NCBI RefSeq assembly: GCF_011752975.1
Contig: NZ_VWWP01000006.1
Span: forward strand, 248,001-312,000
Source: Chryseobacterium sp. Tr-659
Lineage (GTDB): Bacteria > Bacteroidota > Bacteroidia > Flavobacteriales > Weeksellaceae
Reading direction: 5' to 3'
DNA: 64,000 nt
Both the position numbers and the translations under genes were made by a program. The notes below the pieces were generated by a model. The model was not told the origin of the DNA, searched no databases, and worked only from the letters and a program-made list of their open reading frames with translations. Shown here one piece after another: positions 33,788-44,400 of the stretch (within the stretch, counting starts at the first letter, position 1; every line of letters starts with the position of its first letter).

Positions 33788-34201
33788 ATGGATTTAAAAA
33801 ACATCAACATTGGATATTTAATTAAATGTGAAGTAGAGAACAATCAGATAAGCATAGAACGCATAAGTAAGTTTTTGAAATGTGATGAAGAAGATATAGA
33901 AGAAATGTATAAACAAAAAGATCTTCCCACTGAGCTTCTTTTAAAATGGAGTAAACTTTTAGAATATGATTTTTTCAGATTGTATTCCCAGCATCTCATT
34001 CTTTATGCGCCTCAGAAAAAAATAACGGCCTATAAAGATAAAAAAAACGGGCTGCCAATATTCAGGAAAAATCTTTATACAACAGAAATGATCAGGTTTA
34101 TTCTTGAGATGCTGAGGACAGGAGAGAAAACCAAAGAGGAAATTTTAAAAGAATATAGAATTCCAAGAACGACCTTACATAAATGGAATGAAAAATATTA
34201 A
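33788..34201 (+). CDS. Small two-HTH DNA-binding protein, module gene A, copy 1
   Basis: A 137-aa protein. The ATG at 33788 was chosen because it aligns with the N terminus of the paralogue at 63083-63505 (MDLKNINIGYL against MNFKDIHIGLI). Residues about 5-65 look like a Cro/XRE-type helix-turn-helix (ISIERISKFLKCDEEDIEEM). A strongly kept core follows: SKLLEYDFFRLYSQHLIL, 19 of 21 identical to the paralogue when extended to YAP. Residues 100-137 are a transposase-like HTH (TKEEILKEYRIPRTTLHKW) with no catalytic DDE part. It is followed by gene B on the same strand. It acts probably as a DNA-binding regulator; what it controls is unknown. Confidence 0.82.
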   Translation: MDLKNINIGYLIKCEVENNQISIERISKFLKCDEEDIEEMYKQKDLPTELLLKWSKLLEYDFFRLYSQHLILYAPQKKITAYKDKKNGLPIFRKNLYTTEMIRFILEMLRTGEKTKEEILKEYRIPRTTLHKWNEKY

Positions 34202-34386
34202 TCTTATTTAGATTTTAAGTGAAAAGTAAGAATAGCGTAATAAAAATTATAAAATAAAATTTATAATGAGTTTTAGTGCTCAGGTTGGTATATGTAACAA
34301 CAGATTGCTGTGTCATTTAAAATACAGAAAGATCTGATTAAGTAAGAAAACACAATGAAAAATATAAGTTTAATCAAAATTTTAAT

Positions 34387-34716
34387 ATGAAGATGGAAGA
34401 ATCGAAACCAGATTACAAAAAAATTTATGAAGATTTAATCAATATTAAATTTCCAGAAAAGAAGATCAAATGCCTGTCTATTCTGAAAAAAAATATATTA
34501 TCTGAATTGGACATTATAAATCTGGAAAAAATCATTTTTGGAAAGCTTACTGATGAACAATCTTTGAAAAATAACAGGCACAGATCATATGATAAGACTG
34601 TTATTGTTAAAATTCTTAATTATCAGAAGCTTCATAAACTTACGAATACCCAATTGGCTGTTCTTTACGGGCTTAGCAGAAATACAGTGGCAGCATGGAA
34701 AAAAAAACACTTTTAG
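34387..34716 (+). CDS. Small HTH DNA-binding protein, module gene B, copy 1
   Basis: A 109-aa protein, paralogue of the product at 62669-62992. The N-terminal half is a charged helical segment (PDYKKIYEDLINIKFPEKK against PNYKRIYIDLIEQKFPQKK). The C-terminal half is a transposase-like helix-turn-helix (LTNTQLAVLYGLSRNTVAAW). No nuclease or recombinase residues are present, so it is not a complete transposase. It lies 185 bp after gene A and 120 bp before a large secreted protein gene. The order A then B is the same at both loci. Confidence 0.82.
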   Translation: MKMEESKPDYKKIYEDLINIKFPEKKIKCLSILKKNILSELDIINLEKIIFGKLTDEQSLKNNRHRSYDKTVIVKILNYQKLHKLTNTQLAVLYGLSRNTVAAWKKKHF

Positions 34717-34836
34717 ACTACTGATGAGATTATAGGCAGAGCTTTGATATAAAGAGATTATTAAGATTTTCAAGGCGATCTGTTCTAATTGATCTCTAAA
34801 AAAACACAAACAAATAATATTTTAAAATTTACACTT

Positions 34837-37272
34837 ATGAGAAAAAAAATTTTTTCGGACAGCTTATACTGTCTTTTATTCTTAATGGGGATTCCCCTTT
34901 TTACTCCACTCTCTGCGCAGACCGGGCCAATGGATGATTGGGATGGAGATGGCATTGTAAATCAAGTGGACCTGGATGATGATAATGATGGAATACTGGA
35001 TGTAAACGAAGGATTCTGTACCAATCCGCAGGCTTCAGGATTATGGGTAATAAACGGTACATCTGCAAGTTATGATTTTGGAAACGGTGTAATTGCCAAG
35101 ATAAGTAAAGTTTCCGGAACGGGAAATTTCACTAATAGTAATTTTAATGCAACAAATAATTTTTGGAGCCCCGTTTCCATGAAGGGGCATGCTTCTTTAC
35201 AAAGTTTATACACATGGAATACAGTTGTTTCTATTAAATTTGAAAGAGCAGACGGATCTAAGGTAAAGGTTGACAGGCCTATCATTCATGTTGATCGTCT
35301 GGGTGGTAATTCTGCAGGAACATTTGGAACTAGCGGAACCGCAAGAGCCACATCAGCTTTAATAACATTAGGTAATGGATTAACCTGGACAAGTCTTCCA
35401 GGGGCCACAAATGATTTCCTTTCTACTGCAACAACAGTTAAAGACAGTGGTGCGGGAAACGCTGTTGCAACAACTTTTATTGCCAATTCTAATACCGGAG
35501 CAGATAATACACATGCTGCAGGTGGATCATTACAAATTAACCAAATAACAGATGAAATAACCTTGAGTTTTCCCGCTGCTGCCAATAATTTTGGGAATGC
35601 AGGCGGAGATGGGGTGGATTTGATCTTAGATAACATTTGCCCTGTGGTTGATACCGATGGTGATGGAATTCCAGATTATCTCGATCTTGACAGTGATGGA
35701 GACGGATGCCCGGATGCTATTGAAGGAAGCGGAGGTTTTACCAATTCCAGTTTAGTAACGTCTTCTATTGCCGGAGGAAATACCGGAACTTCCTACAATG
35801 GTTATGCTGCTCCTGTTACCGCTAATTTAGGAAATACTGTAGATGCCAATGGAATTCCAGTCATTGCTAATGGAGGACAGGGTGTTGGGATCAGTGAAAG
35901 TAAATCGGCAGACCTTGACCACAACAAAATAGGAGATACCTGCTCTCCTTTAGTAGATACAGACGGAGACGGAGTTCCTGATTATATGGATATCGATGAT
36001 GATAATGATGGGGTTCTGGATAAGGTAGAATGTCCTGGAATGTTTGGCAATTTGGCTACCAATGGAGGATTCTCAACAACGGCAGCCAATCTTCCCAATT
36101 GGTTTATGGGATTTTCAACAACAGCACTTCCTATTTCAGAGCCATTCACTCCAACTGTAATACCTATTTCGAATACTGGAGCGGTATACAATTATGGAGT
36201 CGGAGGAGGCAACCAGGTCAATTCACCACTCACCGGAGGTCTTTTTGATCAGAATGATGGAGTTAACACCGCAACAGGTCTCCAATATATTTTGCAGGAA
36301 CAAGACCCTCAAAGACCGGTAGTGAATAAGTTATCAACACCTTTGGTAGCCGGAGCAACTTATAATTATACTTTTGATCTGGGGCTTCGTGGTGGTTCAG
36401 GAAGTACCAATAAATATATTGTAATGCTTTATAATGCAGATACTCAGAAACCTGAAAAAATATTAGAATCAGGAGTAATGAATACATTACCTGGAACTTC
36501 AAGTAACCCAAGCTACAAAAACTTTAGCGGAAGCTTTGTTCCGGCATTATCAGGAAATTATGATCTATTATTTTATCCTTCAGTATCCGGAGGAGTTGCT
36601 GATGACTTTGTAATTGACAGAGTAGCAGCAGTGGGCGCATCTGTTAGTGTTTGTGATTTTGATGGTGATGGTATCCCGAACTATTTGGATACGGATAGTG
36701 ACAATGACGGCTGTTCAGATGCTTTTGAAGCCGGTGTTGTTGCTTTTATCACAGCCAACGGAGGAACCGTCAGTCCCGGAACATTAAATAATCCATCTTC
36801 AACATTATCTCCGAATGCTACCGTAGGAAACAATACTCCAGCCGATTACGGAGCAAACGGATTCTACAATATGATAGAGAATAACGATACTTTATCAGCC
36901 GCTTATAAAGGAACCTATACCTACACCAATGCTTTGAATGCAAGCATTACCTTATGTTCTTTTGGCTGTTTTAAACCAGCGGTTACTGCAGGAACTATTT
37001 TACCTACCCTGTATGGGATTACTGCTTTAGGAAGATCAGGAGATAGCACCGGAAGCTGGCCCGGAGTAAGAAAAGGCGGATGGATAGCACTTGAAGCCAA
37101 AACTAAAGGGTTTGTACCCAACAGGCTAACCACTGCACAGATTAATGCAATTCCGGCAGCCAATCTGTCAGAGGGAATGATGGTCTACAATATTACTTCA
37201 GACTGCCTGTATATCAACACAGATGGAACTGCAGCAGGATGGAAATGCTTCAATACCCAAACATGCCCTTAA
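34837..37272 (+). CDS. Large secreted protein with thrombospondin type 3 calcium repeats
   Basis: An 811-aa secreted protein. The ATG at 34837 was chosen because it starts the signal peptide ([18 protein letters not shown], cleavage near SAQ); the ATG at 34789 adds 16 unlikely residues. Thrombospondin type 3 repeats bind calcium in Asp-rich loops: [20 protein letters not shown] near the N terminus, [38 protein letters not shown] and [19 protein letters not shown]. Between them are beta-sandwich domains. The C-terminal block (GITALGRSG ... [15 protein letters not shown] ... [14 protein letters not shown]) is a family of Chryseobacterium surface proteins of unknown role. It is followed 27 bp later by a small secreted gene in the same likely operon. 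Confidence 0.87.
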   Translation: MRKKIFSDSLYCLLFLMGIPLFTPLSAQTGPMDDWDGDGIVNQVDLDDDNDGILDVNEGFCTNPQASGLWVINGTSASYDFGNGVIAKISKVSGTGNFTNSNFNATNNFWSPVSMKGHASLQSLYTWNTVVSIKFERADGSKVKVDRPIIHVDRLGGNSAGTFGTSGTARATSALITLGNGLTWTSLPGATNDFLSTATTVKDSGAGNAVATTFIANSNTGADNTHAAGGSLQINQITDEITLSFPAAANNFGNAGGDGVDLILDNICPVVDTDGDGIPDYLDLDSDGDGCPDAIEGSGGFTNSSLVTSSIAGGNTGTSYNGYAAPVTANLGNTVDANGIPVIANGGQGVGISESKSADLDHNKIGDTCSPLVDTDGDGVPDYMDIDDDNDGVLDKVECPGMFGNLATNGGFSTTAANLPNWFMGFSTTALPISEPFTPTVIPISNTGAVYNYGVGGGNQVNSPLTGGLFDQNDGVNTATGLQYILQEQDPQRPVVNKLSTPLVAGATYNYTFDLGLRGGSGSTNKYIVMLYNADTQKPEKILESGVMNTLPGTSSNPSYKNFSGSFVPALSGNYDLLFYPSVSGGVADDFVIDRVAAVGASVSVCDFDGDGIPNYLDTDSDNDGCSDAFEAGVVAFITANGGTVSPGTLNNPSSTLSPNATVGNNTPADYGANGFYNMIENNDTLSAAYKGTYTYTNALNASITLCSFGCFKPAVTAGTILPTLYGITALGRSGDSTGSWPGVRKGGWIALEAKTKGFVPNRLTTAQINAIPAANLSEGMMVYNITSDCLYINTDGTAAGWKCFNTQTCP

Positions 37273-37299
37273 TCCTATAACCTTTACATTATAAACACA

Positions 37300-37842
37300 A
37301 TGAATACAATAAAAACAATTACGATACTTATCTTTTTATCAGGAGCTGCTGCTGTTTCGGGACAGGTAGCCATAGGAAAAGCTTCTGTTACCAGTCCTTC
37401 GGTTTCATTAGAGTTTGAAACCGGAAATAAAGGAATGATTCTTCCCTGGGTTACCAGTACAGGAGATGTCACAGGAGCTGTGAACGGAACAATAGCATAC
37501 GATCTATCAGACCATAAAGTAAAAGTAAAATATGCGTCCGGCTGGAAAGATCTTTCAGTAGACACCACAGGCACTACCGTAGATCCGGTAACGGGTACAG
37601 ACGGGGTCTTAATGCAAAATCCATTCATCGAAGAGCCCGGAGCAAAAGTTACTGTTGGAGCTCCGGGACCCGATCCGGGGATTCTGGTACTTGAAGATAC
37701 GAACAGAGCGATGATTTTGCCTAAAGTTGCCAGTCCTCATTTAAACATTATTAATCCTGCCCCGGGTATGATGGTATATGATACAACAGCGAAACAACTG
37801 GCTGTTTTTAACGGAAAGGTGTGGAGTTTTTGGAAACCATGA
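37300..37842 (+). CDS. Small secreted protein, likely partner of the upstream surface protein
   Basis: A 180-aa exported protein with a signal peptide ending AAVSGQ. It has two similar beta-rich halves, each with a 'gMILPxV' strand and a 'YDxxxxxxKxxxGxxW' end (MILPWVTST ... IAYDLSDHK and MILPKVASP ... MVYDTTAKQ ... FNGKVWSFW), a pattern that also ends the upstream 811-aa protein. It starts 27 bp after that gene and is probably co-transcribed and functions with it at the cell surface. No enzyme motif. A GC-rich hairpin follows. Confidence 0.82.
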   Translation: MNTIKTITILIFLSGAAAVSGQVAIGKASVTSPSVSLEFETGNKGMILPWVTSTGDVTGAVNGTIAYDLSDHKVKVKYASGWKDLSVDTTGTTVDPVTGTDGVLMQNPFIEEPGAKVTVGAPGPDPGILVLEDTNRAMILPKVASPHLNIINPAPGMMVYDTTAKQLAVFNGKVWSFWKP

Positions 37843-37882
37843 TAATATATAATTTTTGGTGCAAGTTTATATTTATGTGGTT

Positions 37883-37905
37883 GGGCCCCGCAAGGGGCCT
37901 CTTTA
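37883..37905 (+). terminator. Terminator after the surface-protein pair
   Basis: GC-rich stem GGCCCC / GGGGCC with a GCAA tetraloop followed by CTCTTTATA, about 40 bp past the stop at 37842. The T run is short, so efficiency is uncertain. Confidence 0.6.
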
Positions 37906-38065
37906 TAAGTGATTAGATAAGGAATTAAAAAAGGTATTGATCAGCATAAAGCAAAGCTTTATAAAAAATGTAATGGAAGGGAAATAAGGCTAACCATTAC
38001 GATAGGATGAACTCAAGAAAATATACAGATAATATCATTGAAATTTATAATTAAAAAATAACATT

Positions 38066-38626
38066 ATGGATCCTGTAAAAGTAAATAAACTGGCAATTGA
38101 AGATTTTAAAAATGATTGCGAGAACGCTTTTGGGCTGTTGTATATAACATATTATCCCAAATGCAAAGACTATATTTTAAAAAATAAAGGAAAATCTGAA
38201 GATGCGGAAGATATTTTTCAGGATGCTCTTCTTATTTTGTTTGAAAAACTACATGCAGATAATTTTGAGGTGTATACATGTCTCAGTAATTATTTAATGG
38301 GAATTACAAAAAATTTATGGCTTAGAAAATTAACGAATAGAGTATTTTATGTAGAATACCCTGATCAATATTATCAGGAAAATCAACATGCGATAGATCT
38401 TGCTATAGACAAAGAAATAGACTATCTGGAAAAGCTTTCGGACTATATGAAAAAGATTTCTGATCATTGTCAGGATTTGCTTACTGATATCTTTTTCAAG
38501 AATAAAAATATCATTGAAATTCAACAAAAATATAATTATTCTAATAAGCATAATGCACAGAATCAGAAATATAAATGCATTGAACAGATAAAAAATGTTA
38601 AACAAAAACAAATTTTTTTAGCCTGA
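38066..38626 (+). CDS. ECF-like RNA polymerase sigma factor
   Basis: A 186-aa sigma-70 family protein. Region 2 is seen at about 20-85 (AFGLLYITYYPKCKDYI, SEDAEDIFQDALLILFEKL, then YLMGITKNLWLRKL). Region 4 is at about 130-180 (CQDLLTDIFFKNKNIIEIQQ, NKHNAQNQKYKCIEQI) and is shorter and less basic than usual. No anti-sigma gene is adjacent. It lies between two groups of secreted-protein genes and may direct their transcription, as an inference. Such orphan sigma factors beside surface proteins are frequent in Bacteroidetes. Confidence 0.85.
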   Translation: MDPVKVNKLAIEDFKNDCENAFGLLYITYYPKCKDYILKNKGKSEDAEDIFQDALLILFEKLHADNFEVYTCLSNYLMGITKNLWLRKLTNRVFYVEYPDQYYQENQHAIDLAIDKEIDYLEKLSDYMKKISDHCQDLLTDIFFKNKNIIEIQQKYNYSNKHNAQNQKYKCIEQIKNVKQKQIFLA

Positions 38627-38753
38627 TAATCAATTGTTTACTGTTTGTTTTAAAAATATCAGGTGATTTTTTTCAATTTTTTGAACCTTAATTATAAAGG
38701 CCCCTTATCAGTCATCGAAAGATCATAGAGGTGCCTAATAAATCAGGCAGAAA

Positions 38754-39308
38754 ATGAAAAATAAATTATTATTTACGATAGCTGTTTTGTTATGTGGTGT
38801 CTTGTCTGCACAACAAGATGATTACAAAAGAATGATACAGAATTACATTTCTGAAAATTCATCAACCGGTTTTAAAAAAGCAGATCTTACTGATTTTAAA
38901 ACTTACGGGATAGATCCTTCTCAGTTATTAAATGGATGGTCATTACAATACAGCAAAAACGCAGGGTCCGTTGGCCTAAAAAATATTACAAATGATCAGA
39001 TAGAAGATTTTAGCATTCCCGCAGAGTGTGAAACTTCATTAGCTACACCAAAAATATCAGTTGAACCGGGCAATATTCGTGTTTTCCAACCCTGCCCAAA
39101 ATATACTCTTTGTTGATTCTCCTAAAGTCTTGTTAGGAAAGATAAATCTGGAAATCTACAATATGTCCGGTAAACTGATATATGCTGAAGGGAAAATTGA
39201 CCCCGGGTAAAAGAAATTTTAATGAAAAAATTTTCAACCGGGTTTTATATGATTAAAGTAAAAGGCTTAGGGACTGATCATCTGATAAAAGTGTTGATAA
39301 CAAAGTAA
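38754..39308 (+). pseudogene. Frameshifted T9SS cargo protein gene
   Basis: The first frame gives a signal peptide (CGVLSAQ) and about 110 residues, then a stop at 39114-39116 after CPKYTLC. Shifting frame near 39076-39090 restores FSNPAQNILFVD and LEIYNMSGKLIYAEGKIDPG, a T9SS type A sorting domain. A second shift back near 39200-39215 restores MKKFSTGFYMIKVKGLG and LIKVLITK before TAA at 39306-39308. Two single-base changes of opposite sign, both beside short homopolymers, thus break a gene of about 184 codons. It may be a true pseudogene or an assembly error. The intact product would be a small secreted protein. Confidence 0.78.
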
Positions 39309-39327
39309 TTAACATAAAAAAACAAAC

Positions 39328-40602
39328 ATGAAAAAAATATTATCTTCGGTTGTAATGGCATTGCCATTTATTCTTTGGGCACAAACATTTACCAAAATGA
39401 ATAACTTTCCGGCCCCAAATGCCTTCTGTACCTGGGTATTTGCTACTTCAGAGAATGATGTCTTCATCACCTCATTCAATACCCATTCGTTGTACACCAC
39501 CCATAATGGAGGTGCCACCTGGAACTCTGTTCTTCTGGACTCCAATGTAGAGCTGGCTCTGACTGATGTGTATTTTACGGATTCCTTAAATGGATGGGTA
39601 GTTGGAAATGAACAGATAAGCGGGGGAAGAGGAAGAGTATATAAAACGACAGATGGCGGCTACACCTGGCAGAATGTAACAGCATCAGTTACTAATAATA
39701 CAGGAGCTGCAACATTTGGAGCCATCCGGTTTAACGGGCAGAATGGGATCGTTGGCTGTGATAACGGGTTTGTTGACAGCAATAATAATCCGCTATTCTA
39801 TACTACCAATAACGGCGGAATAAGCTGGACTGCAGTGAAAACATTCCCCGGGGCGTCTACCGGATCTTCTTTTTCAATAACTAGAATAGCCAATGATCCT
39901 GTTAACGGAACTTTTCAGCTGACAGGAACTTTCCATGTATTTACAAATGTTATTCTTAATTCTATAGATAATGGCGCTAGTTTTTTTGTTCCTTATTTTG
40001 AACAGAATACTGGTAATAACCCATTGGATATCTTCAATGTCAACGGAACCGGGAGTATATATTGGATGGCGACTCATAATCCTAGAAAATCTACAGATAA
40101 TGGGCTGTCATTTACAGCTTTCCAATATCCCGGTCTTCCCAACAAGAGAATTCTCTCCGGCTTTTTCAGCGATCCCAATAACGGATATATTGTTGGGGAT
40201 GGTTCAAGTATTTATAAAACAGCAGACGGAGGAAATACATGGACTACACTGCAGTCCGGAGGTACCGAAGTTTTCAGGAACGTTTTTCAGATCCAAAATA
40301 CGGTTTGGGTAGTTGGGCAGGGCGGAGCGGTCTATAAATCCAATAATGCAGTACTGAATACGCTTGATCATGGGAAAGACAATCAGGTGAAAATTTATCC
40401 TAATCCGGCTTCAGACTATATAATCATTGAAAATGCTTCTAGAGATGATATTAAACTTATTTCTGTTACCGGGCAGCTTGTTTCTGTAAAGAAAATAGAA
40501 AAGCTTTCAAACGGTACATTAAAAGCAGATATAAGCAATTTAAATAAAGGAGTATATATTTTGAAACTAAAAGATAATTCTTATAAAATATTGAAAGATT
40601 AA
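39328..40602 (+). CDS. YCF48/BNR-type propeller protein with T9SS sorting domain
   Basis: A 424-aa secreted protein with signal peptide ending ILWAQ. Residues about 20-345 form repeated blades of the YCF48/BNR type, with Asp-box motifs such as TTHNGGATWNSV, KTTDGGYTWQNV, TTNNGGISWTAV and KTADGGNTWTTL. The final about 75 residues are a T9SS type A sorting domain (VKIYPNPASDYIIIEN, SVTGQLVSVKK, ISNLNKGVYILKL). The protein is probably displayed on or released from the cell surface. It lies 19 bp after the broken gene upstream and may have shared its transcript. Ligand unknown. Confidence 0.9.
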   Translation: MKKILSSVVMALPFILWAQTFTKMNNFPAPNAFCTWVFATSENDVFITSFNTHSLYTTHNGGATWNSVLLDSNVELALTDVYFTDSLNGWVVGNEQISGGRGRVYKTTDGGYTWQNVTASVTNNTGAATFGAIRFNGQNGIVGCDNGFVDSNNNPLFYTTNNGGISWTAVKTFPGASTGSSFSITRIANDPVNGTFQLTGTFHVFTNVILNSIDNGASFFVPYFEQNTGNNPLDIFNVNGTGSIYWMATHNPRKSTDNGLSFTAFQYPGLPNKRILSGFFSDPNNGYIVGDGSSIYKTADGGNTWTTLQSGGTEVFRNVFQIQNTVWVVGQGGAVYKSNNAVLNTLDHGKDNQVKIYPNPASDYIIIENASRDDIKLISVTGQLVSVKKIEKLSNGTLKADISNLNKGVYILKLKDNSYKILKD

Positions 40603-40701
40603 GTATTTAGGATTATTGTTAATTATCAGAATATCAGTGGTTTTTAATGTTCTGTTTATTAGGCCGGGATGAGTATTTTATTTAACGAGAAATAATGAGT
40701 G

Positions 40702-41328
40702 ATGGGATCAACTGCTTTTACATTTAATTCTTTAGGGCTGGATTTTTTAAATGAATTTCAGGCACATGCATCAGTTACTAAAATAAAAGCGAAAACTGAA
40801 ATTCTGATTGAAGGACAAAGAATTAAATATGTATGTTTTTTAATAAAAGGATCCGTAAAATCTTATTCGCTGCATGACGGGAAAGAACTGACCCATTATG
40901 ATATGATGCCTTATGATTTTTGCCCGGAAACTTTTTTTTCAATTTTTAATAACGCGGTCAGTAAAGTAAATCTTGTAGCTACTGAAAACTCAGAAATTGC
41001 ATTGATACCTGTTCTGACGGTAAGAAACTGGTTAATTCAATATCCTGAAATTAATCAGTTTTTTTATAACGAAAGTTGTAAGCACATCATACACTTAATG
41101 GATAGAATAAACAATATTAAATTTTATTCTATTGATAAAAGAGTAATAAACTATATCAGATATCAAATTTCAGCTACAGGAAATAATCCGGTAAAGCTTA
41201 CCCACAAAGAAATTGCAGGCAATATAGGAACCTCTCGAGAAGTTGTGAGTAAAATCTTAAAGAAAATTGAATCACAAGGAGAAATTACACGAACAAAAGC
41301 CGGAATACAATTAATGAATATGTTATAA
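40702..41328 (+). CDS. Crp/Fnr-family transcription regulator
   Basis: A 208-aa regulator. The ATG at 40702 is taken; a GTG immediately before it (40699) is also possible. The N-terminal cyclic-nucleotide-binding-like beta-barrel spans about 15-115 (IKAKTEILIEGQRIKYVCFL, IKGSVKSYSLHDGKEL, CPETFFS). The C-terminal winged HTH has KLTHKEIAGNIGTSREVVSK and ESQGEITRTKAGIQL. The Cys residues of Fnr iron-sulfur sensors and the phosphate-binding Arg of cAMP-binding Crp are not evident, so the signal is unknown. It stands just upstream of the giant T9SS type B protein gene and is a candidate for its control. Confidence 0.87.
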   Translation: MGSTAFTFNSLGLDFLNEFQAHASVTKIKAKTEILIEGQRIKYVCFLIKGSVKSYSLHDGKELTHYDMMPYDFCPETFFSIFNNAVSKVNLVATENSEIALIPVLTVRNWLIQYPEINQFFYNESCKHIIHLMDRINNIKFYSIDKRVINYIRYQISATGNNPVKLTHKEIAGNIGTSREVVSKILKKIESQGEITRTKAGIQLMNML

Positions 41329-41406
41329 AATGAATTGATTAGCTGTATCTGATCATCAATACCTGTCTTGACATCTATTTTTAAAATTTGGAATAAATAA
41401 AAGAAC

Positions 41407-41438
41407 ACTATGTTAAAAAAATACTATGTTAAAAAAAT
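41407..41438 (+). repeat. 16-bp tandem duplication across a start codon
   Basis: ACTATGTTAAAAAAAT occurs twice in a row (41407-41422 and 41423-41438). The first copy holds the start codon used by the 1290-aa protein (41410). The ATG of the second copy is out of frame with it. Loss of one copy would put the only ATG out of frame with the coding region. Confidence 0.9.
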
Positions 41439-44400
41439 TATTTTTCTGGGGGTATTGCTCTTACAAATATTTGTATTTGGACAGGAAGACTGCACCTCGG
41501 CAATTACGATATGTGGAAACTCTAACATCAATTACAGCCCTTCGGGCATTGGTAATGTTAATGAGAATCTTGGTGGTTGTTTGGGAGCTTCCGGCGAACA
41601 TAATTCTGTCTGGTATAAATTTACAATAGCAACAAGTGGAACACTCACTTTTATTTTGACACCAAATAATCCGGGTGCAGACTATGATTGGGCCATCTAC
41701 GGCCCCAATGCTTCCTGTGGAAATCTAGGCTCTCCAATACGCTGTAATAGCGCTACCATAATAGGGGTTGGTGCAGTCACAGGATTAAATATGACAAGTA
41801 ATCTTACAAGTGTCCCAAACGGACAGCCTTTTCCATTCTGTAGATTTTTAAATGTTCTGGCAGGGGAAACCTATTTCTTATATATTGATAACTGGGTAAA
41901 TAGTTTTAATACTACCACTTCTCCGTTTTCATTAACATGGGGAGGAACTGCTACTTTTCTTTCAGCATTTACCAATCCAAATTTAGCTCCTAATCCTTTT
42001 ATTGCCCCCGGAAATGCCGGCCCGAATGCCAATTCCCCAAGAGAAATCTCCATCTGTGGTGATTCAACAACCTTTGATTTTAGCACATTGTCTACGGGAA
42101 TATTAAATGGGAATGTTAATTTTTCGGTGAGCTATTTTAAAACAGCAAATGATGCTACAACCGGAAATAATCCTGTTACAGCACCCATTGTTGTGAATAC
42201 CACAGATACTTATTTCTATAATATCAATTATAATGATCCTAACAATCCAAATAATACTATCAGCTCATGTAAGCAAACCAATGCCATAATTTTTAAAAAT
42301 AAGAGTTTATCAGCATCCATTACTTCACCTTCTACCACCTTATGTCCTGGAGGAAGTATTACTTTAACATCAAATAATACCACAGGAAATACCTGGTCTA
42401 CAGGAGAAACAACCCAGTCTATTGTCGTAACGGTCCCAGGAGTATATACACTAACAAGCACAAACGGCCTGTGTACAAGCGCTCCTGCTTCGGTGACCAT
42501 AACGCAGGATATTGATCCCAATGTACAGATTGCAGGAAATACGGTTTTATGTGAATCGGCGGTTCAGCTTACAGCTTCAGCCACAGGAACAGGCAATAGT
42601 TATATATGGTCAACAGGTACTGCCGGAAATACCATTGCAGTTTCAACGCCGGGAGTTTATACCGTAACAGTAAAAACACCGGCCAATTGCCAGTACACAA
42701 AATCCGTAACAGTAACTCAGGGGATTGTTCCGGTAGTTCAGAATTCAGGCTTAAGCCAATGTTCCGATACACAGACCGCTTCCTTTGATCTTACGCTGTC
42801 TCAGCCCGATATCAGTACAACAGGGGGTGTGGCTTTTGATTATTATGCTGCCCAGGCAGATGCTCTTGCGGGTAATGCCAATACGATTGCCAATCCGAAT
42901 GCTTATATTTCCGGAAATGCAACCATTTATGTACGGGTGAAATCTGCAAGCTGCTCTAAAATTGCGGAGTTACAGCTTACTGTAACCCAGCTTGCTGCTC
43001 CGGCTATTACTTCACCTTCCACAACCTTATGCCCTGGAGGAAGTATTACTTTAGCATCAAATAATGCCACAGGAAATACCTGGTCTACAGGAGAAACAAC
43101 CCAGTCTATTGTCGTAACGGTCCCAGGAGTATATACACTAACAAGTACAAACGGAGTATGTACAAGCGCTCCGGCTTCGGTAACCATAACGCAGGATATT
43201 GATCCCAATGTACAGATTGCAGGAAATACGGTTTTATGTGAATCGGCGGTTCAGCTTACAGCTTCAGCCACAGGAACGGGCAATACCTATACCTGGTCAA
43301 CAGGTACTGCGGGAAATACCATTGCAGTTTCAACGCCGGGAATTTATACCGTAACAGTAAAAACACCGGCCAATTGCCAGTACACAAAATCCGTAACAGT
43401 AACCCAGGGGATTGTTCCGGTAGTTCAGAATTCAGGCTTAAGCCAATGTTCCGATACACAGACCGCTTCCTTTGATCTTACGCTGTCTCAGCCCGATATC
43501 AGTACAACAGGGGGTGTGGCTTTTGATTATTATGCTGCCCAGGCAGATGCTCTTGCGGGTAATGCCAATACGATTGCCAATCCGAATGCTTATATTTCCG
43601 GAAATGCAACCATCTATGTACGGGTGAAATCTGCAAGCTGCTCTAAAATTGCGGAGTTACAGCTTACGGTAACTCAGCTTGCTGCTCCGGCTATTACTTC
43701 ACCTTCCACAATCTTATGTCCAGGGGGAAATATAACCTTAACATCAAATAATGCCACAGGAAATACCTGGTCTACGGGAGAAACAACCCAGTCTATTGTC
43801 GTAACGGCTCCCGGAGTATATACACTAACAAGCACAAACGGAGTATGTACAAGCGCTCCTGCTTCAGTGACCATAACGCAGGATATTGATCCTAATGTAC
43901 AGATCTTAGGAAATTTAACATTTTGTGAAGGTTTTTCTACTACATTAACGGCGGTTGCACAGGGATCTGGGAGTGTATTTACATGGTCGAATGGTATAAA
44001 TGGCCCTATTAATATGGTTAATATTCCCGGAATCTATACCGTAACCGTTGTAACCCCATCAGGATGCCAGTATCAAAAATCGGTAACAGTGCTAATGGAG
44101 CCTGATATGGTTGTGAATATTGCTGCTCCTTTAGAAATTACGTGTACTCATTCTCAGGTTACGTTAGACGCGACTGCTTCCGTTTATCAGCCGGGGGCCT
44201 CTTTTTCATGGGTTGCGGCTAACGGAGGAATTATCGTTTCAGGAGCAGATACATTAACTCCGGTAGTCAGTAATAATGGTACTTATACTCTTACTATTAC
44301 AAGTGCGTCCCCTTCGGGATGTAAAAAGGCAGGGACTGTAACTGTCATTAAAAATACAACCCCGCCAATGATCACTGTTACATCGCCTAAACTTAAAATT

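Noticed and set aside
33788..34716. Calling the HTH module an insertion sequence
   Set aside because: No DDE, DEDD or Tyr/Ser recombinase residues, no terminal inverted repeats beside either copy, and both genes are intact at both loci, which suits regulators better than IS debris.
41426..41629. 67-codon frame starting at the second ATG of the 16-bp duplication
   Set aside because: The product has no recognisable feature and overlaps the signal-peptide and first domain of the giant protein in another frame; kept only as evidence for the possible frame switch.
42228..43874. Several repeated minus-strand frames (60-97 codons) across the adhesin repeats
   Set aside because: They recur only because the coding repeats recur; they are antisense shadows with no initiation context.
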